A stretch of DNA of 64,000 nt from assembly GCA_005862225.1 (NCBI GenBank), contig SZXV01000011.1, positions 1 through 64,000 of the forward strand, written 5' to 3'. Position 1 is the stretch's first letter, and the number at the start of each line of letters is the position of its first letter. A program made the position numbers and the translations under genes. Below, one piece after another: positions 55,006-63,420 of the stretch. A model generated the notes under the pieces. That model had not been told where the DNA came from. It did not search any database and saw only the letters and a list, made by a program, of their open reading frames with translations. Source of the stretch: Chlorobium sp. (GTDB taxonomy: Bacteria; Bacteroidota; Chlorobiia; Chlorobiales; Chlorobiaceae).

Positions 55006-55314
55006 TTACGGGTTGCGTTTGCCGGAAGTCACACGGGATGCATTTGAAAAAGTCTTCTTTTTCGGTTTTCTTTTCTGCTGCTTGTTGCCATCCGAACTTT
55101 TAGAAGCCGCATGCATACCGCCACCACTTACACTGAAATAGTCAGAAGCGGTTTTAACCCTGCTTTTGTTAAAACGGTTTTTGCGATACTTTTTTTCAAG
55201 GTCGGCATAAGGACTGGGCGGGTCTGGAGAGGTATTGTAGTTATTAAAATTGGGCTCGTCAATGACCTCAACAACATCATCCAAAACCACGTCGGGATGA
55301 ACTTTCTTAGGCAA
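55006..55314 (-). CDS. Small basic protein of unknown function
   Basis: A 102-residue hydrophilic protein. The first third is acidic (VVLDDVVEVIDEPNFNNY). The rest is Lys/Arg/Ser-rich and low in complexity (KKYRKNRFNKSRVKTASDYFSV, GNKQQKRKPKKKTF), probably disordered. It may bind RNA or nucleic acid. Convergent with batD. No family recognised. Confidence 0.5.
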   Translation of the reverse strand: MPKKVHPDVVLDDVVEVIDEPNFNNYNTSPDPPSPYADLEKKYRKNRFNKSRVKTASDYFSVSGGGMHAASKSSDGNKQQKRKPKKKTFSNASRVTSGKRNP

Positions 55315-55525
55315 ATTATTTCAATTTATGTTCACAAATCAAGAGCACTCTTTTTACTCAGGATTATTTCTGAAGGGAGTCTAATTTACAATTTTAGAAT
55401 TAAAATCCAAGCAATTGCATGAAGAGTCTGCCTGTAAAAAACAACTGGATAACGTTTAGGCATTGCTTGTTGCCGGTATAAGTCGTAAATTCTTCATTAT
55501 TTTACAAAAAAACCGGAGATTGACA

Positions 55526-55696
55526 ATGGATATTCGCAGATGGATTCTGGCTATTATTCTTCCCCCTGCCGCCGTGACAAACAAGGAAGCAGGAACAATC
55601 ATGCTGACCGGGCTTCTCACACTGCTTGGCTGGTTGCCAGGTGTCGCTTTTGCGGTTTTCATGATGCTTCAGGAAAAACGCCAGGTAAGCGCCTGA
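55526..55696 (+). CDS. YqaE/Pmp3-family membrane protein
   Basis: A 56-residue two-span protein: MDIRRWILAIILPPAAVTNKEAG and MLTGLLTLLGWLPGVAFAVFMML. These fit the Pmp3/YqaE family, small hydrophobic stress proteins that affect membrane potential. CGGAG lies seven bases before ATG 55526. Confidence 0.75.
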   Translation: MDIRRWILAIILPPAAVTNKEAGTIMLTGLLTLLGWLPGVAFAVFMMLQEKRQVSA

Positions 55697-55940
55697 CCTT
55701 CCTTTTTTGATGTTTTAGGTTGCTCCCGACTTCCCCGGAACTTTCCGGGGTGGCAACGTATTGTCACGCCTGCCTCCGACCCTCTCAGCAAAGAAAGAGA
55801 GCGCTGCAAGTGAAAGAACAACCTGCAACGCTCCCTTGTCACTCTGACGAGTACGCCCGGAAAGGAAAAACGTCAGAAGCTGGCTCCCCCTGAGCCACAC
55901 TTCATCACGTTTTTGACCATGGCGCCAGGAGAAACTCCTG

Positions 55941-57617
55941 TTACGGCAGCCTGTTCAGCGCGCTCACCGTTGCCTTGATTGAGGCAAGGCTGATATTTGA
56001 ATCGATACCCGCGCCAAAAGAGACACTGCCATCTGCACAGACAATCTTGATATACGCTACGGCAAGGGCTCCTGCACTGCGACCGATAGCATGCTCGGCA
56101 AACTCATCAATACTGAAATCGAGCCCGCTCACCCGGACAAATCCCTTGACAAAAGCATCAAGCGGACCATTCCCCTGAGCCTCAAAACTGAGATCACCCT
56201 TCACAGCCTGTACAATACAACTGATTGAGGTCGACTCTTCATCATTGCGCTCAAGATCCTCATCATCCCATTTGATCTGGCACTTCTTGAGCGCATAGGG
56301 CTCCCTGAGTTTCACATATTCAGCATGAAAAAGATCGTGAATCTGATCGGAGGTCAACTCTGCGCCGGTCATATCGGCAACAGCCTGAACCGCTTCAGCA
56401 AAATCGGGCTGCATCCATTTCGGAATCTGGATGCCGTAATCCTTCTCAAGCACATACGCCACGCCTCCCTTCCCGGACTGACTGTTGATCCGCACAATAG
56501 CCTCATAGGTGCAGCCAACATCCTGAGGGTCAATCGGAAGATAGGGTACCGCCCATAATCCGTCGGGTGACGAAGGCTGCGCCTTCATTCCCTTGCTGAT
56601 AGCATCCTGGTGCGAACCGGAAAACGCTGTATAGACAAGGTCTCCGGAATACGGCTGGCGGGCATGAATATCCATACGGGTACAACGCTGATAGACCTCC
56701 CGAATACGAGGAAGATCAGAAAAATCAAGTTCAGGATCGACACCCTGGGTAAAGAGATTCAGCGCCATGGTCACAATATCCATATTGCCACACCGCTCAC
56801 CATTGCCGAACAACGCGCCCTCAACACGATCAGCGCCCGCCAATAAGGCCAATTCTGCGGTTGCAACAGCAGTTCCACGGTCATTATGGGCATGAACACT
56901 GATCAGCACAGCATCCCGCTTCTTGATGTGGCGGCAAAACCACTCGATCCGGTCGGCATAAATATTTGGCTGCGACATCTCAACCGTCGAAGGAAGATTC
57001 AGGATAATCTTGTTATCCGAAGAAGCACCCCAAGTATCCATAACCGCATGGCAGACATCAAGCGCATAATCAAGCTCCGTACCGGTAAAGCTTTCCGGAC
57101 TGTACTCGAAACGAATGCCCGTATTGCCGCTCTCTTCTTTCAGACGACGAACAAGCGCCGTCCCCTCGACCGCAATAGCCTTGATCTCTTCCCTGTTTTT
57201 GCGGAAGACCACATCACGCTGCAAGGTTGAGGTTGAGTTGTAAAGATGCACAATGGCATGTTTGGCGCCACGAATTGCCTCATAGGTTTTGCGAATCAGA
57301 TGTTCCCGTGACTGCGTCAGCACCTGGATGGTGACATCATCAGGAATCAGCTTCCCCTCAACCAACCTGCGCACAAAAGCAAACTCGGTCGCTGACGCTG
57401 AAGGAAAACCAACCTCAATCTCCTTGAAGCCAATAGAGACAAGAAGCTGAAACATGGCAACCTTTTCATCCACGCTCATCGGTACCGGCAGGGCCTGATT
57501 ACCATCGCGAAGATCCACACTGCACCAGATCGGCGCTTTCGTGATTGTCTTCTCCGGCCAGCCTCTCCCGGCAAGAGTGACCAATGGGTAAGGTGCATAC
57601 TTTTTATAATTCATCAT
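55941..57617 (-). CDS. leuA: 2-isopropylmalate synthase
   Basis: A 558-residue LeuA of the long (LeuA2) type. It condenses acetyl-CoA with 2-oxoisovalerate, the first step of leucine synthesis. APIWCSVDLRDGNQALPVPM is the signature, VSVHAHNDRGTAVATAELALLAG gives the metal His pair, and a C-terminal allosteric domain (about residues 420-555) has the leucine-binding fold (YIKIVCADGSVSFGAGIDSN). ATG 57617 has GGGAG eight bases upstream. A leader peptide and attenuator precede it. Confidence 0.94.
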   Translation of the reverse strand: MMNYKKYAPYPLVTLAGRGWPEKTITKAPIWCSVDLRDGNQALPVPMSVDEKVAMFQLLVSIGFKEIEVGFPSASATEFAFVRRLVEGKLIPDDVTIQVLTQSREHLIRKTYEAIRGAKHAIVHLYNSTSTLQRDVVFRKNREEIKAIAVEGTALVRRLKEESGNTGIRFEYSPESFTGTELDYALDVCHAVMDTWGASSDNKIILNLPSTVEMSQPNIYADRIEWFCRHIKKRDAVLISVHAHNDRGTAVATAELALLAGADRVEGALFGNGERCGNMDIVTMALNLFTQGVDPELDFSDLPRIREVYQRCTRMDIHARQPYSGDLVYTAFSGSHQDAISKGMKAQPSSPDGLWAVPYLPIDPQDVGCTYEAIVRINSQSGKGGVAYVLEKDYGIQIPKWMQPDFAEAVQAVADMTGAELTSDQIHDLFHAEYVKLREPYALKKCQIKWDDEDLERNDEESTSISCIVQAVKGDLSFEAQGNGPLDAFVKGFVRVSGLDFSIDEFAEHAIGRSAGALAVAYIKIVCADGSVSFGAGIDSNISLASIKATVSALNRLP

Positions 57618-57661
57618 GGTCATCGCTCCCTTTTCTTCTTTTATGAATGTAGATAAATGAA

Positions 57662-57696
57662 GAAAGCCACCAATCCCCGAGGGACTGGTGGCTTTC
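57662..57696 (-). terminator. leuA attenuator hairpin
   Basis: A perfect 11-base stem (GAAAGCCACCA at 57662-57672 and TGGTGGCTTTC at 57686-57696) is extended by inner TCCC/GGGA pairs. On the minus strand TTTCTTCATTT follows. It lies between the leader peptide stop and leuA, as an attenuator should. Confidence 0.75.
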
Positions 57697-57725
57697 ACAA
57701 TGTTCTCTCTGACGGCGAAAACGAA

Positions 57726-57812
57726 CTAAAAAGCACCTCCCCCACGAACGCCAATACCTGCCAGCAGCAGGTTCAGGGTAAGCAAAAGGTCGTTTGTGTT
57801 CGTTATACGCAT
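57726..57812 (-). CDS. leuL: leu operon leader peptide
   Basis: A 28-codon frame with seven leucine codons in an eleven-codon run (NDLLLTLNLLLAG). It begins at ATG 57812 and ends 30 bases before the attenuator hairpin. This is the classic design for leucine-controlled attenuation: leucyl-tRNA shortage stalls the ribosome on the Leu run and prevents the terminator from forming. Its ribosome binding site is weak. Confidence 0.75.
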   Translation of the reverse strand: MRITNTNDLLLTLNLLLAGIGVRGGGAF

Positions 57813-57993
57813 GGTTATCAACCGGATAATCAACAGATAAACTGAATAATTTGTATTTTTAAAGATAAAAAAATAACCACTGCCTGCAAATCTCACCCGA
57901 ATATTTTCAAATTTCTGCTGACCTCCGAGCATCCTCCCTGCGACATCAGCGCCTCCGGCTGTTCCGTGGAGACACCTCTGCGTCTTCCCATAT

Positions 57994-58333
57994 TCACTCC
58001 AGAACCTCCCATTGCCAACCCCAAAACGTCGGGCAAGTCCAGCAATCGTCATTGAGAGATTCTGCCTCAGTGCCGCAATTATTTTTTCCGACATCTTTTC
58101 CGACGTTTTATCCGACATTTTTTCTAACGCGGGTGAGAGCGCTTCAATCATGGCATCAAGGAGTGGTTTTCGATAGCCAGCGACGCCTGAATGGTACGAA
58201 TTCGATTGCTTCGCCGGAGCTGCGGAGTCAGGCTGCGTTCATCAGCAGCAGACCAGCGGGTAACGAGCTCAACAATCTCTGCAACCTGCCGAACCATCAA
58301 TGGTGTAATGGAATACGGTGGTTCATAGCCCAT
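57994..58333 (-). pseudogene. Remnant of a Fic-family protein
   Basis: ATG 58333 starts MGYEPPYSITPLMVRQVAEIVELV, then SLTPQLRRSNRIRTIQASLAIENHS, the usual N-terminus of Fic AMPylators. The next codons, in another frame, are LDAMIEALSPALEK, then KMSEKIIAALRQNLSMTIAGLARRFGV, the C-terminal winged-helix part. WEVLE and a stop at 57994-57996 finish it in a third frame. The central FIC core (HPFxxGNGR) is missing. Sequence shows the deletions and frameshifts; the gene is dead. Its end lies about 180 bases upstream of the leu leader. Confidence 0.8.
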
Positions 58334-58443
58334 GCCGGTGCCTCCTCAAGACGTTTATCTGGAACTGAGCGTTTTAAAAATCGGCCGCCCAAAAGGGCGG
58401 CATTTCTTCGGTTCCTGCCCCACCTGCTCGGTTGAGGTGCGCC

Positions 58444-58523
58444 TCGATACGGCCTTCGGCCTACTCGGCGACCAGCAGCTTTGTAATAAACCCGGCCGCT
58501 GAGTAGGCCGAAGGCCGTATCGA
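58444..58523. repeat. Long perfect inverted repeat
   Basis: Arms of 23 bases (58444-58466 and 58501-58523) are exact reverse complements, each starting TCGATACGGCCTTCGGCC on its own strand; the spacer is 34 bases. The arms are themselves partly palindromic (GGCCTTCGGCC / GGCCGAAGGCC). It lies 49 bases after the formylglycine-enzyme-like gene. It may be a repeat family, a terminator or a mobile element end. Confidence 0.9.
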
Positions 58524-58571
58524 AGCGTGCTCCGCATAGCTCAAAAGCAAAGTCGGAAAACTGCCCCCGAA

Positions 58572-59600
58572 CTACGGGACGAAGACCAGGCGGAAGCCAA
58601 AGCTGCCGCTACGGTCGCCGGGCGGGCACCTGAAGCGATTCGCCGACCGACAGTTCTCGGCATTGCGGCCCCAGCTCCCGCCACGAAGCACACGGCGCGA
58701 ACCCGTTTCAGGCCCAGCAGGATTTTCTACCACTCCTTTCGCTTTGCATTCGTCATAGTACCTACCGCCAAACCAGTCTCTGCACCACTCATACACATTC
58801 CCGTGCATGTTGTACAACCCCAACGCATTCGGTGCAAAACTGTTCACCGGTACCGTGTTCTCCCGGTAAACCCCTTTCGGATTATTACTGTATGAATAGT
58901 TGCCATCATAGTTCGCCTGATCTGTCGTCAGGTTCTCGCCCGTATTGAACGGCGTTGTCGTACCAGCCCGGCACGCATACTCGCGTTCAGCCTCCGTTGG
59001 CAAACGATACGTTTTTCCACTCTGTTTCGTCATCCACTCACAATACGCCATCGCATCATTCCAGCTCACATGCAACACTGGATGATTATCCTCGCTCCCA
59101 GGACGCCGAACACCCCTTACACCGTCACGCCAGTTGACATTATTTTTGAATCCGACAGTGTTGTTACCAAAATAAACAACGCTATTACCACCTTTTTCAG
59201 CATCTGTCTTGTACCCTGTCGCTTCTACAAAGCGCCTGAACTCTCCAACCGTCACCGAATATTTGCTCATCGCAAAGTCGCTCACCTTCACCTGATGCTG
59301 CGTCTCGCTGTAGTCTATACCAAAGTTTTGCAGCCAAAACGCTTTGGCTTCGGCATTACCAACTTCTCCCTCCGGGCTCCCCATCGTAAACTCCCCACCT
59401 CGTATAAAAACAAAGTTCTCTGGAGCAAAAACTTTGGCAGGCTTTTTTTGTGAAGCCGTACAGACTCCGAAAATGCTAAAGAGGCTCATCACCACCAGAA
59501 AACCAACAACCCTTGACAGCCGGTTTCCACCTCTACCCCGCTCATACTCTGCTTGGCCCTTCAACGAACAAGAACGGCTCCCATTTGGCATGACCTTCAT
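58572..59600 (-). CDS. Formylglycine-generating-enzyme-like (SUMF1) protein
   Basis: A 342-residue exported protein. Residues 30-50 form a signal/anchor (VVGFLVVMSLFSIFGVCTA). The FGE-sulfatase domain follows: FIRGGEFTMGSPEGE, VSDFAMSKYSVTVGEFRRFVEATGY, HPVLHVSWNDAMAYCEWM, TYRLPTEAEREYACRAGTTTPF, GLYNMHGNVYEWCRDWF and the C-terminal RRVLRGGSWGRNAENCRSANRF..SFGFRLV. The C-type-lectin-like C-terminus is typical for this family. The active-site Cys of true FGE is not clearly present, so it may bind ligands rather than modify sulfatases. ATG 59600 follows AGGAGGGGAG. Confidence 0.85.
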   Translation of the reverse strand: MKVMPNGSRSCSLKGQAEYERGRGGNRLSRVVGFLVVMSLFSIFGVCTASQKKPAKVFAPENFVFIRGGEFTMGSPEGEVGNAEAKAFWLQNFGIDYSETQHQVKVSDFAMSKYSVTVGEFRRFVEATGYKTDAEKGGNSVVYFGNNTVGFKNNVNWRDGVRGVRRPGSEDNHPVLHVSWNDAMAYCEWMTKQSGKTYRLPTEAEREYACRAGTTTPFNTGENLTTDQANYDGNYSYSNNPKGVYRENTVPVNSFAPNALGLYNMHGNVYEWCRDWFGGRYYDECKAKGVVENPAGPETGSRRVLRGGSWGRNAENCRSANRFRCPPGDRSGSFGFRLVFVP

Positions 59601-59889
59601 CATCTCCCCTCCTTTTTGCTGGTTACAGAAAAAAAATAAAGATGTTTTCGCGCAATTTACCCTGTATCCCAATGTTGAACAAGTTTTTTCGGTGAGACGA
59701 TTTTTGGCAAATCCTGAACTGGATTATAACATGCTCCTTCCATAACGACGCTCAGAAAGTATGCGGAAGCTGTTGGCTGCGAACTGGAAATCAGGCTGAC
59801 ACCGAAAAAAAACAGTTCTGCACCCTTGATGGGTTATTGGAAAAGCACGGTTTTGGGACATCATGCGACAGAAAATGCCAGCCCTCTGC

Positions 59890-60513
59890 TCACAAAACAA
59901 GCTTCCGGAAACAGCAATAGACAAACTGCTGAGCAGTACCGAATGGGGTGTGGTGTGCTTCGTGCTCATGGCGCACCAGATCAAACGATGCACCGAACTC
60001 AGCATGCAAGCCTTGTGCGCTGTAGCGAACCACCGGGAGCCCGCTGCACTGGACTGGGCCATCTTCGGCAAACGTTGCCACAATGACATGCCCGCCAGGC
60101 TTGACCGACCTCAACACCGCCTGAACATAGCTTTGCCGCTCTTGCGCTGAGGCAAGAAAATGAAAGAGCGCCCGGTCATGCCACACCTCATTGGCATAAA
60201 CGGGGAGCTTGACCTCGGTGATATTTGCCGCGAGCCATTGCACCTTCGCGCTGCGTCCGGAACCCAGACGCTTCTTCGCTGCAGCCAGCGCCGCCGAAGA
60301 GATATCCAGTACTGTGAGGTTTGAATAGCCATCGGCAAGCAGATCATCAACCAGCGTTGATGCCCCGCCGCCGACATCAATAATCGGTGCCGACAGCGCA
60401 ACACCTGTACTCTGAATCAGGTGTCGCGAGCGGCTTGCATGCGCTTGAAACCAACTGAGCGACTCAGTTGCCTTTGTCTCGTACACCCGATCCCAATGTT
60501 CTTCAGATTGCAT
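59890..60513 (-). CDS. Class I SAM-dependent methyltransferase
   Basis: A 207-residue methyltransferase (thiopurine/small-molecule type). MQSEEHWDRVYETKATESLSWFQ is a common start and fixes ATG 60513. Motif I is IIDVGGGASTLVDDLLADGY, then LTVLDISSAALAAAKKRLG (acidic ribose-binding residue), WHDRALFHFLA and LRSVKPGGHVIVATF. Target unknown. It stands alone among accessory genes. Confidence 0.85.
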   Translation of the reverse strand: MQSEEHWDRVYETKATESLSWFQAHASRSRHLIQSTGVALSAPIIDVGGGASTLVDDLLADGYSNLTVLDISSAALAAAKKRLGSGRSAKVQWLAANITEVKLPVYANEVWHDRALFHFLASAQERQSYVQAVLRSVKPGGHVIVATFAEDGPVQCSGLPVVRYSAQGLHAEFGASFDLVRHEHEAHHTPFGTAQQFVYCCFRKLVL

Positions 60514-60554
60514 GTGCTTCTCGATTACTGCTAAAGAGGACGAACAACACAAAC

Positions 60555-60848
60555 TCAGCCGACACCTGAAGCGCAGGGAAAAGCGGTCGGCTGGAGATGC
60601 CTGTCAGATGATTGCCTGATGACATCACCGTTATTTAGTGCGTAGTGATACAGTGTTGATGGTTCGATATCAATACTACCATTGCAAAATTCAAGACATC
60701 CCCACTCAGAGTCAATTACTGCAGAAGATAAATCGCTTTCTGATACATGCTTACCAAGAAGAGTTTTTAGATTAACAATTATATTATCACCATTTGCAAA
60801 TATTAATGAAAATTCAAACCCTGTATTTTGAAAATTCTGTAATTTCAT
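60555..60848 (-). CDS. DUF2442-like protein
   Basis: A 97-residue protein: MKLQNFQNTGFEFSLIFANGDNIIVNLKTLLGK..IDSEWGCLEFCNGSIDIEPSTLYHYAL. This is the DUF2442 pattern (two strands, then DIxPxxLY). It is four bases after a DUF4160 gene, a pairing common in bacteria and suspected to be a toxin-antitoxin unit. The last 20 residues are beyond the family's usual end and may be read-through. Confidence 0.78.
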   Translation of the reverse strand: MKLQNFQNTGFEFSLIFANGDNIIVNLKTLLGKHVSESDLSSAVIDSEWGCLEFCNGSIDIEPSTLYHYALNNGDVIRQSSDRHLQPTAFPCASGVG

Positions 60849-60852
60849 TTTC

Positions 60853-61107
60853 TTACTCCAAAGGTTCAATTTGGTGAAAATTTTGAGTGTCCCACATTTC
60901 AACAAGTTCTTTCTGATGTAATTCAGCCCATTCTCTAACAAGGTGACCACATCTTTTAGGCAATTTACCCTCAATGATGTTTAGATGATCCAGTTCCATT
61001 ACGGCGACATATTCCCCATATTTTATATGAATATGTCGCGGAGGATGTTCTTTATCAATTAAGAAAATCCGAATAATAATTCCGTAAAACCGACAGATTT
61101 CCGGCAT
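60853..61107 (-). CDS. DUF4160-family protein
   Basis: An 84-residue protein with the DUF4160 signature: MPEICRFYGIIIRIFLIDKEHPPRHIHIKYGEYVA and a late LREWAEL-type segment (HLVREWAELHQKELVEMWD). The HPPRHIHIxY motif could bind metal or nucleic acid. First gene of the DUF4160-DUF2442 pair. Function unproven; a toxin-antitoxin role is inferred from linkage. Confidence 0.82.
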   Translation of the reverse strand: MPEICRFYGIIIRIFLIDKEHPPRHIHIKYGEYVAVMELDHLNIIEGKLPKRCGHLVREWAELHQKELVEMWDTQNFHQIEPLE

Positions 61108-61326
61108 ATTTCTATGTATATGTAACTGCTTTTATTTGTATCTGACGCAAAGGTGAGGCCGAGATCGCAAAGTCAGACTATCTCCGTCTCCCCGCCTTGT
61201 GCAGTAATTTTATTCTTTTAAACCATACTGACAAATAATAGCTCTCATTACTACCTCTGTTCCTAAACACGGATGAGGGTAATGTACGCAGGTATTTTGA
61301 GTATTCCGCGACTGATGACGTGTTTT

Positions 61327-61569
61327 TTATCTGTAGGCAAGCAGTGTGGCTTGGTGAGCAAGGCAGGAGCGAAAAGAGGCTCTGGGGGGAAAGGGATTTT
61401 CTCTTTTCAGCGGATACTCAATAAGGAGTGCCAATTCGCTGGCCTTGTGCTGCCTGACAAGATTGACGATCTGCTTGTACCTTGACAAAATTGATATTGG
61501 AATATCATCTGCAAAACAGAACGAGGAGCAGAAAAAGATAAGGGGAATGAGAATAAGTAATTTTTTCAT
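61327..61569 (-). pseudogene. Truncated secreted protein
   Basis: ATG 61569 starts MKKLLILIPLIFFCSSFCFADDIP, a clear signal peptide, then ILSRYKQIVNLVRQHKASELALLIEYPLKRENPFP. That is the start of a secreted protein family with a YPLKR..P motif. After PPRASFRSCL the sequence looks unrelated and soon ends. The protein is probably a fragment whose C-terminus was lost. Confidence 0.5.
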
Positions 61570-61731
61570 GGGATTGCTCATTTGTCATTCCGTTTTATAC
61601 CAATCAATCAAAACCAGCAAAAATATATTCCATGAATTTTACTTTACCTTAAACAGTGCAGCAGATAATCACACGAAGCTATGAATTTTGCTTGTAAAAA
61701 TTAAATGCTAAACGCACGAGCATTGCCAAAC

Positions 61732-63387
61732 CTACCGCAGCCAGTTCCGTATAATCCGGATAATCTCCTTTTTGCTTTGGGAGTTCAGCATCATACTCCG
61801 CCAATGGCTGTCGGAGGCCATCTTGCTGATGGCGCCAAGGAGTCGAATGTGACTGTCAGGATCGGAATTCGGGGAGAGCATCAGAAACATAATCCGGGCT
61901 GTTTTGCCTGATTCTGCATCATAAATCCCTATCCGGTTGACACCTATTGCGAGAACCGGGGTGTTGAGATTGTCAAGTCTGGCATGTGGGATGGCGATAT
62001 CTGAACCAACAAAGGTCCCTCCCTGCTGCTCCCGTTCAAGGATGCTTTTGAGCGCACTCACTTCGTCAATGCCGGGATTGGCAAGAGTGCATTCGTGCAG
62101 CAACTGGCGAAAAGCCTCTTCTTTTTCAAGAACACTCTCCCAGAGCACAGCCTTTGCGCTTCTGATCGGTTCTTTCCATCCATGTTGCGACCGGCTTACT
62201 GCCGTAAGGCTCCCCTTAATGCCTGAAAAGAGTTTTGTCTTTTCAGCAGCACCCTCTTTTCGGGTATCAAGAACAATAACGTTGATCCCCCGACATTCAC
62301 TGATCAATCGCTCAATAATGGTCTGCAGCCCCTGGAGACGTTGCCATAACGACAGTTTTCTTCCTGAATTACCGATGATGATGTGTCCTACACGATATTC
62401 TCTGGCAAACTGCAGAATGGTTTTAACCACATCGTCACCTTTATAGGTAAAGACTGTCGCGCCAAGTTGCTGGGCCAAAGCAAGCGTATTGGAAAGCAAG
62501 CGTTGCACTTTTGCGTCAATATTGGTTGGACTTTCGGAGAGTGTCTGCACATAGACCGCATACCAGTCTCTGTTCAGACGCCCCGCAATCCGCGATGCGT
62601 AGCGCAGAATGGTTTCACAGTTCCGGGTTTTTGAACTGAGGCACACCATAAGCTGATCGGGATTGGAAACCGAATCATCATGAATGTGGTTACGACGCTT
62701 CGAATCAAGCTGTGCAGCAAGCTCCCGCAGGGTCAGCTCCCTGAGCTGCTCAAGATTTTCAGATTGAAAAAAGTTGGACAGGGCTGTTTCCACACGTCCG
62801 GGAACATAAACTTTCCCTTCAGAGAGGCGCTGACGCAGATCATCGGTTGTAATATCAACATTGACAAGCTGATCGGCCAGCACCAGAATACGGTCAGGCA
62901 CCCGTTCCTTGACCTTCACTCCGGTTGCCTGTTCTACCGTTTCATAAAGACTTTCGATATGTTGAATGTTCAGGGTGGAAATCACATGAATACCGGCGGC
63001 AAGAATTTCCTCAATATCTTCATAACGCCGGGAATTTCTGCTGCCCGGAACATTGGTATGAGCCAGCTCATCAACAAGCACAACAGCGGGATGACGTTGG
63101 AGAACGGCATCAATGTCCATTTCGGTAATTTCTATACCCCGATATAACTGGCTTTTCCGGGGTATCATCTCCAGCCCTGACAGCAGGGCTTCAGTCTCCT
63201 TTCTGTTATGAGTTTCGACAAGGCCGACAACAACATCAATCCCGTTGTCTTTAAGACGTCTTGCTTCGTGCAGCATCTGCCAGGTTTTGCCGACTCCGGC
63301 GCAGTAACCGAGATAGATTTTGAGTTTACCGCGCTGTGATCGCTGAATCAGATGCAAAAAGCTGTCGGCTCTGTTGTTCTCGATCAT
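61732..63387 (-). CDS. KdpD N-terminal/Usp domain fused to PTS EIIA, no kinase
   Basis: A 551-residue fusion. Residues about 15-235 are the KdpD N-terminal domain: KIYLGYCAGVGKTWQMLHEA (Walker A), AVVLVDELAHTNVPG (Walker B), YVPGRVETALSNFF. About 250-375 is a Usp fold (VCLSSKTRNCETILRYA, VGHIIIGNSGRKLSLWQRL). The last 150 residues are PTS_EIIA type 2: VLEKEEAFRQLLHECT..GTFVGSDIAIPHARL with the phosphorylated His in IPHARL. The histidine kinase domain of KdpD is absent. It follows kdpC, so it may sense K+ or c-di-AMP and be linked to a PTS signal; function is inferred. ATG 63387 has GGGAAG upstream; 63408 is an alternative. Confidence 0.88.
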   Translation of the reverse strand: MIENNRADSFLHLIQRSQRGKLKIYLGYCAGVGKTWQMLHEARRLKDNGIDVVVGLVETHNRKETEALLSGLEMIPRKSQLYRGIEITEMDIDAVLQRHPAVVLVDELAHTNVPGSRNSRRYEDIEEILAAGIHVISTLNIQHIESLYETVEQATGVKVKERVPDRILVLADQLVNVDITTDDLRQRLSEGKVYVPGRVETALSNFFQSENLEQLRELTLRELAAQLDSKRRNHIHDDSVSNPDQLMVCLSSKTRNCETILRYASRIAGRLNRDWYAVYVQTLSESPTNIDAKVQRLLSNTLALAQQLGATVFTYKGDDVVKTILQFAREYRVGHIIIGNSGRKLSLWQRLQGLQTIIERLISECRGINVIVLDTRKEGAAEKTKLFSGIKGSLTAVSRSQHGWKEPIRSAKAVLWESVLEKEEAFRQLLHECTLANPGIDEVSALKSILEREQQGGTFVGSDIAIPHARLDNLNTPVLAIGVNRIGIYDAESGKTARIMFLMLSPNSDPDSHIRLLGAISKMASDSHWRSMMLNSQSKKEIIRIIRNWLR

Positions 63388-63420
63388 TTTCTCTTCCCTT
63401 GATTCCATCTGTTTGCCGAT

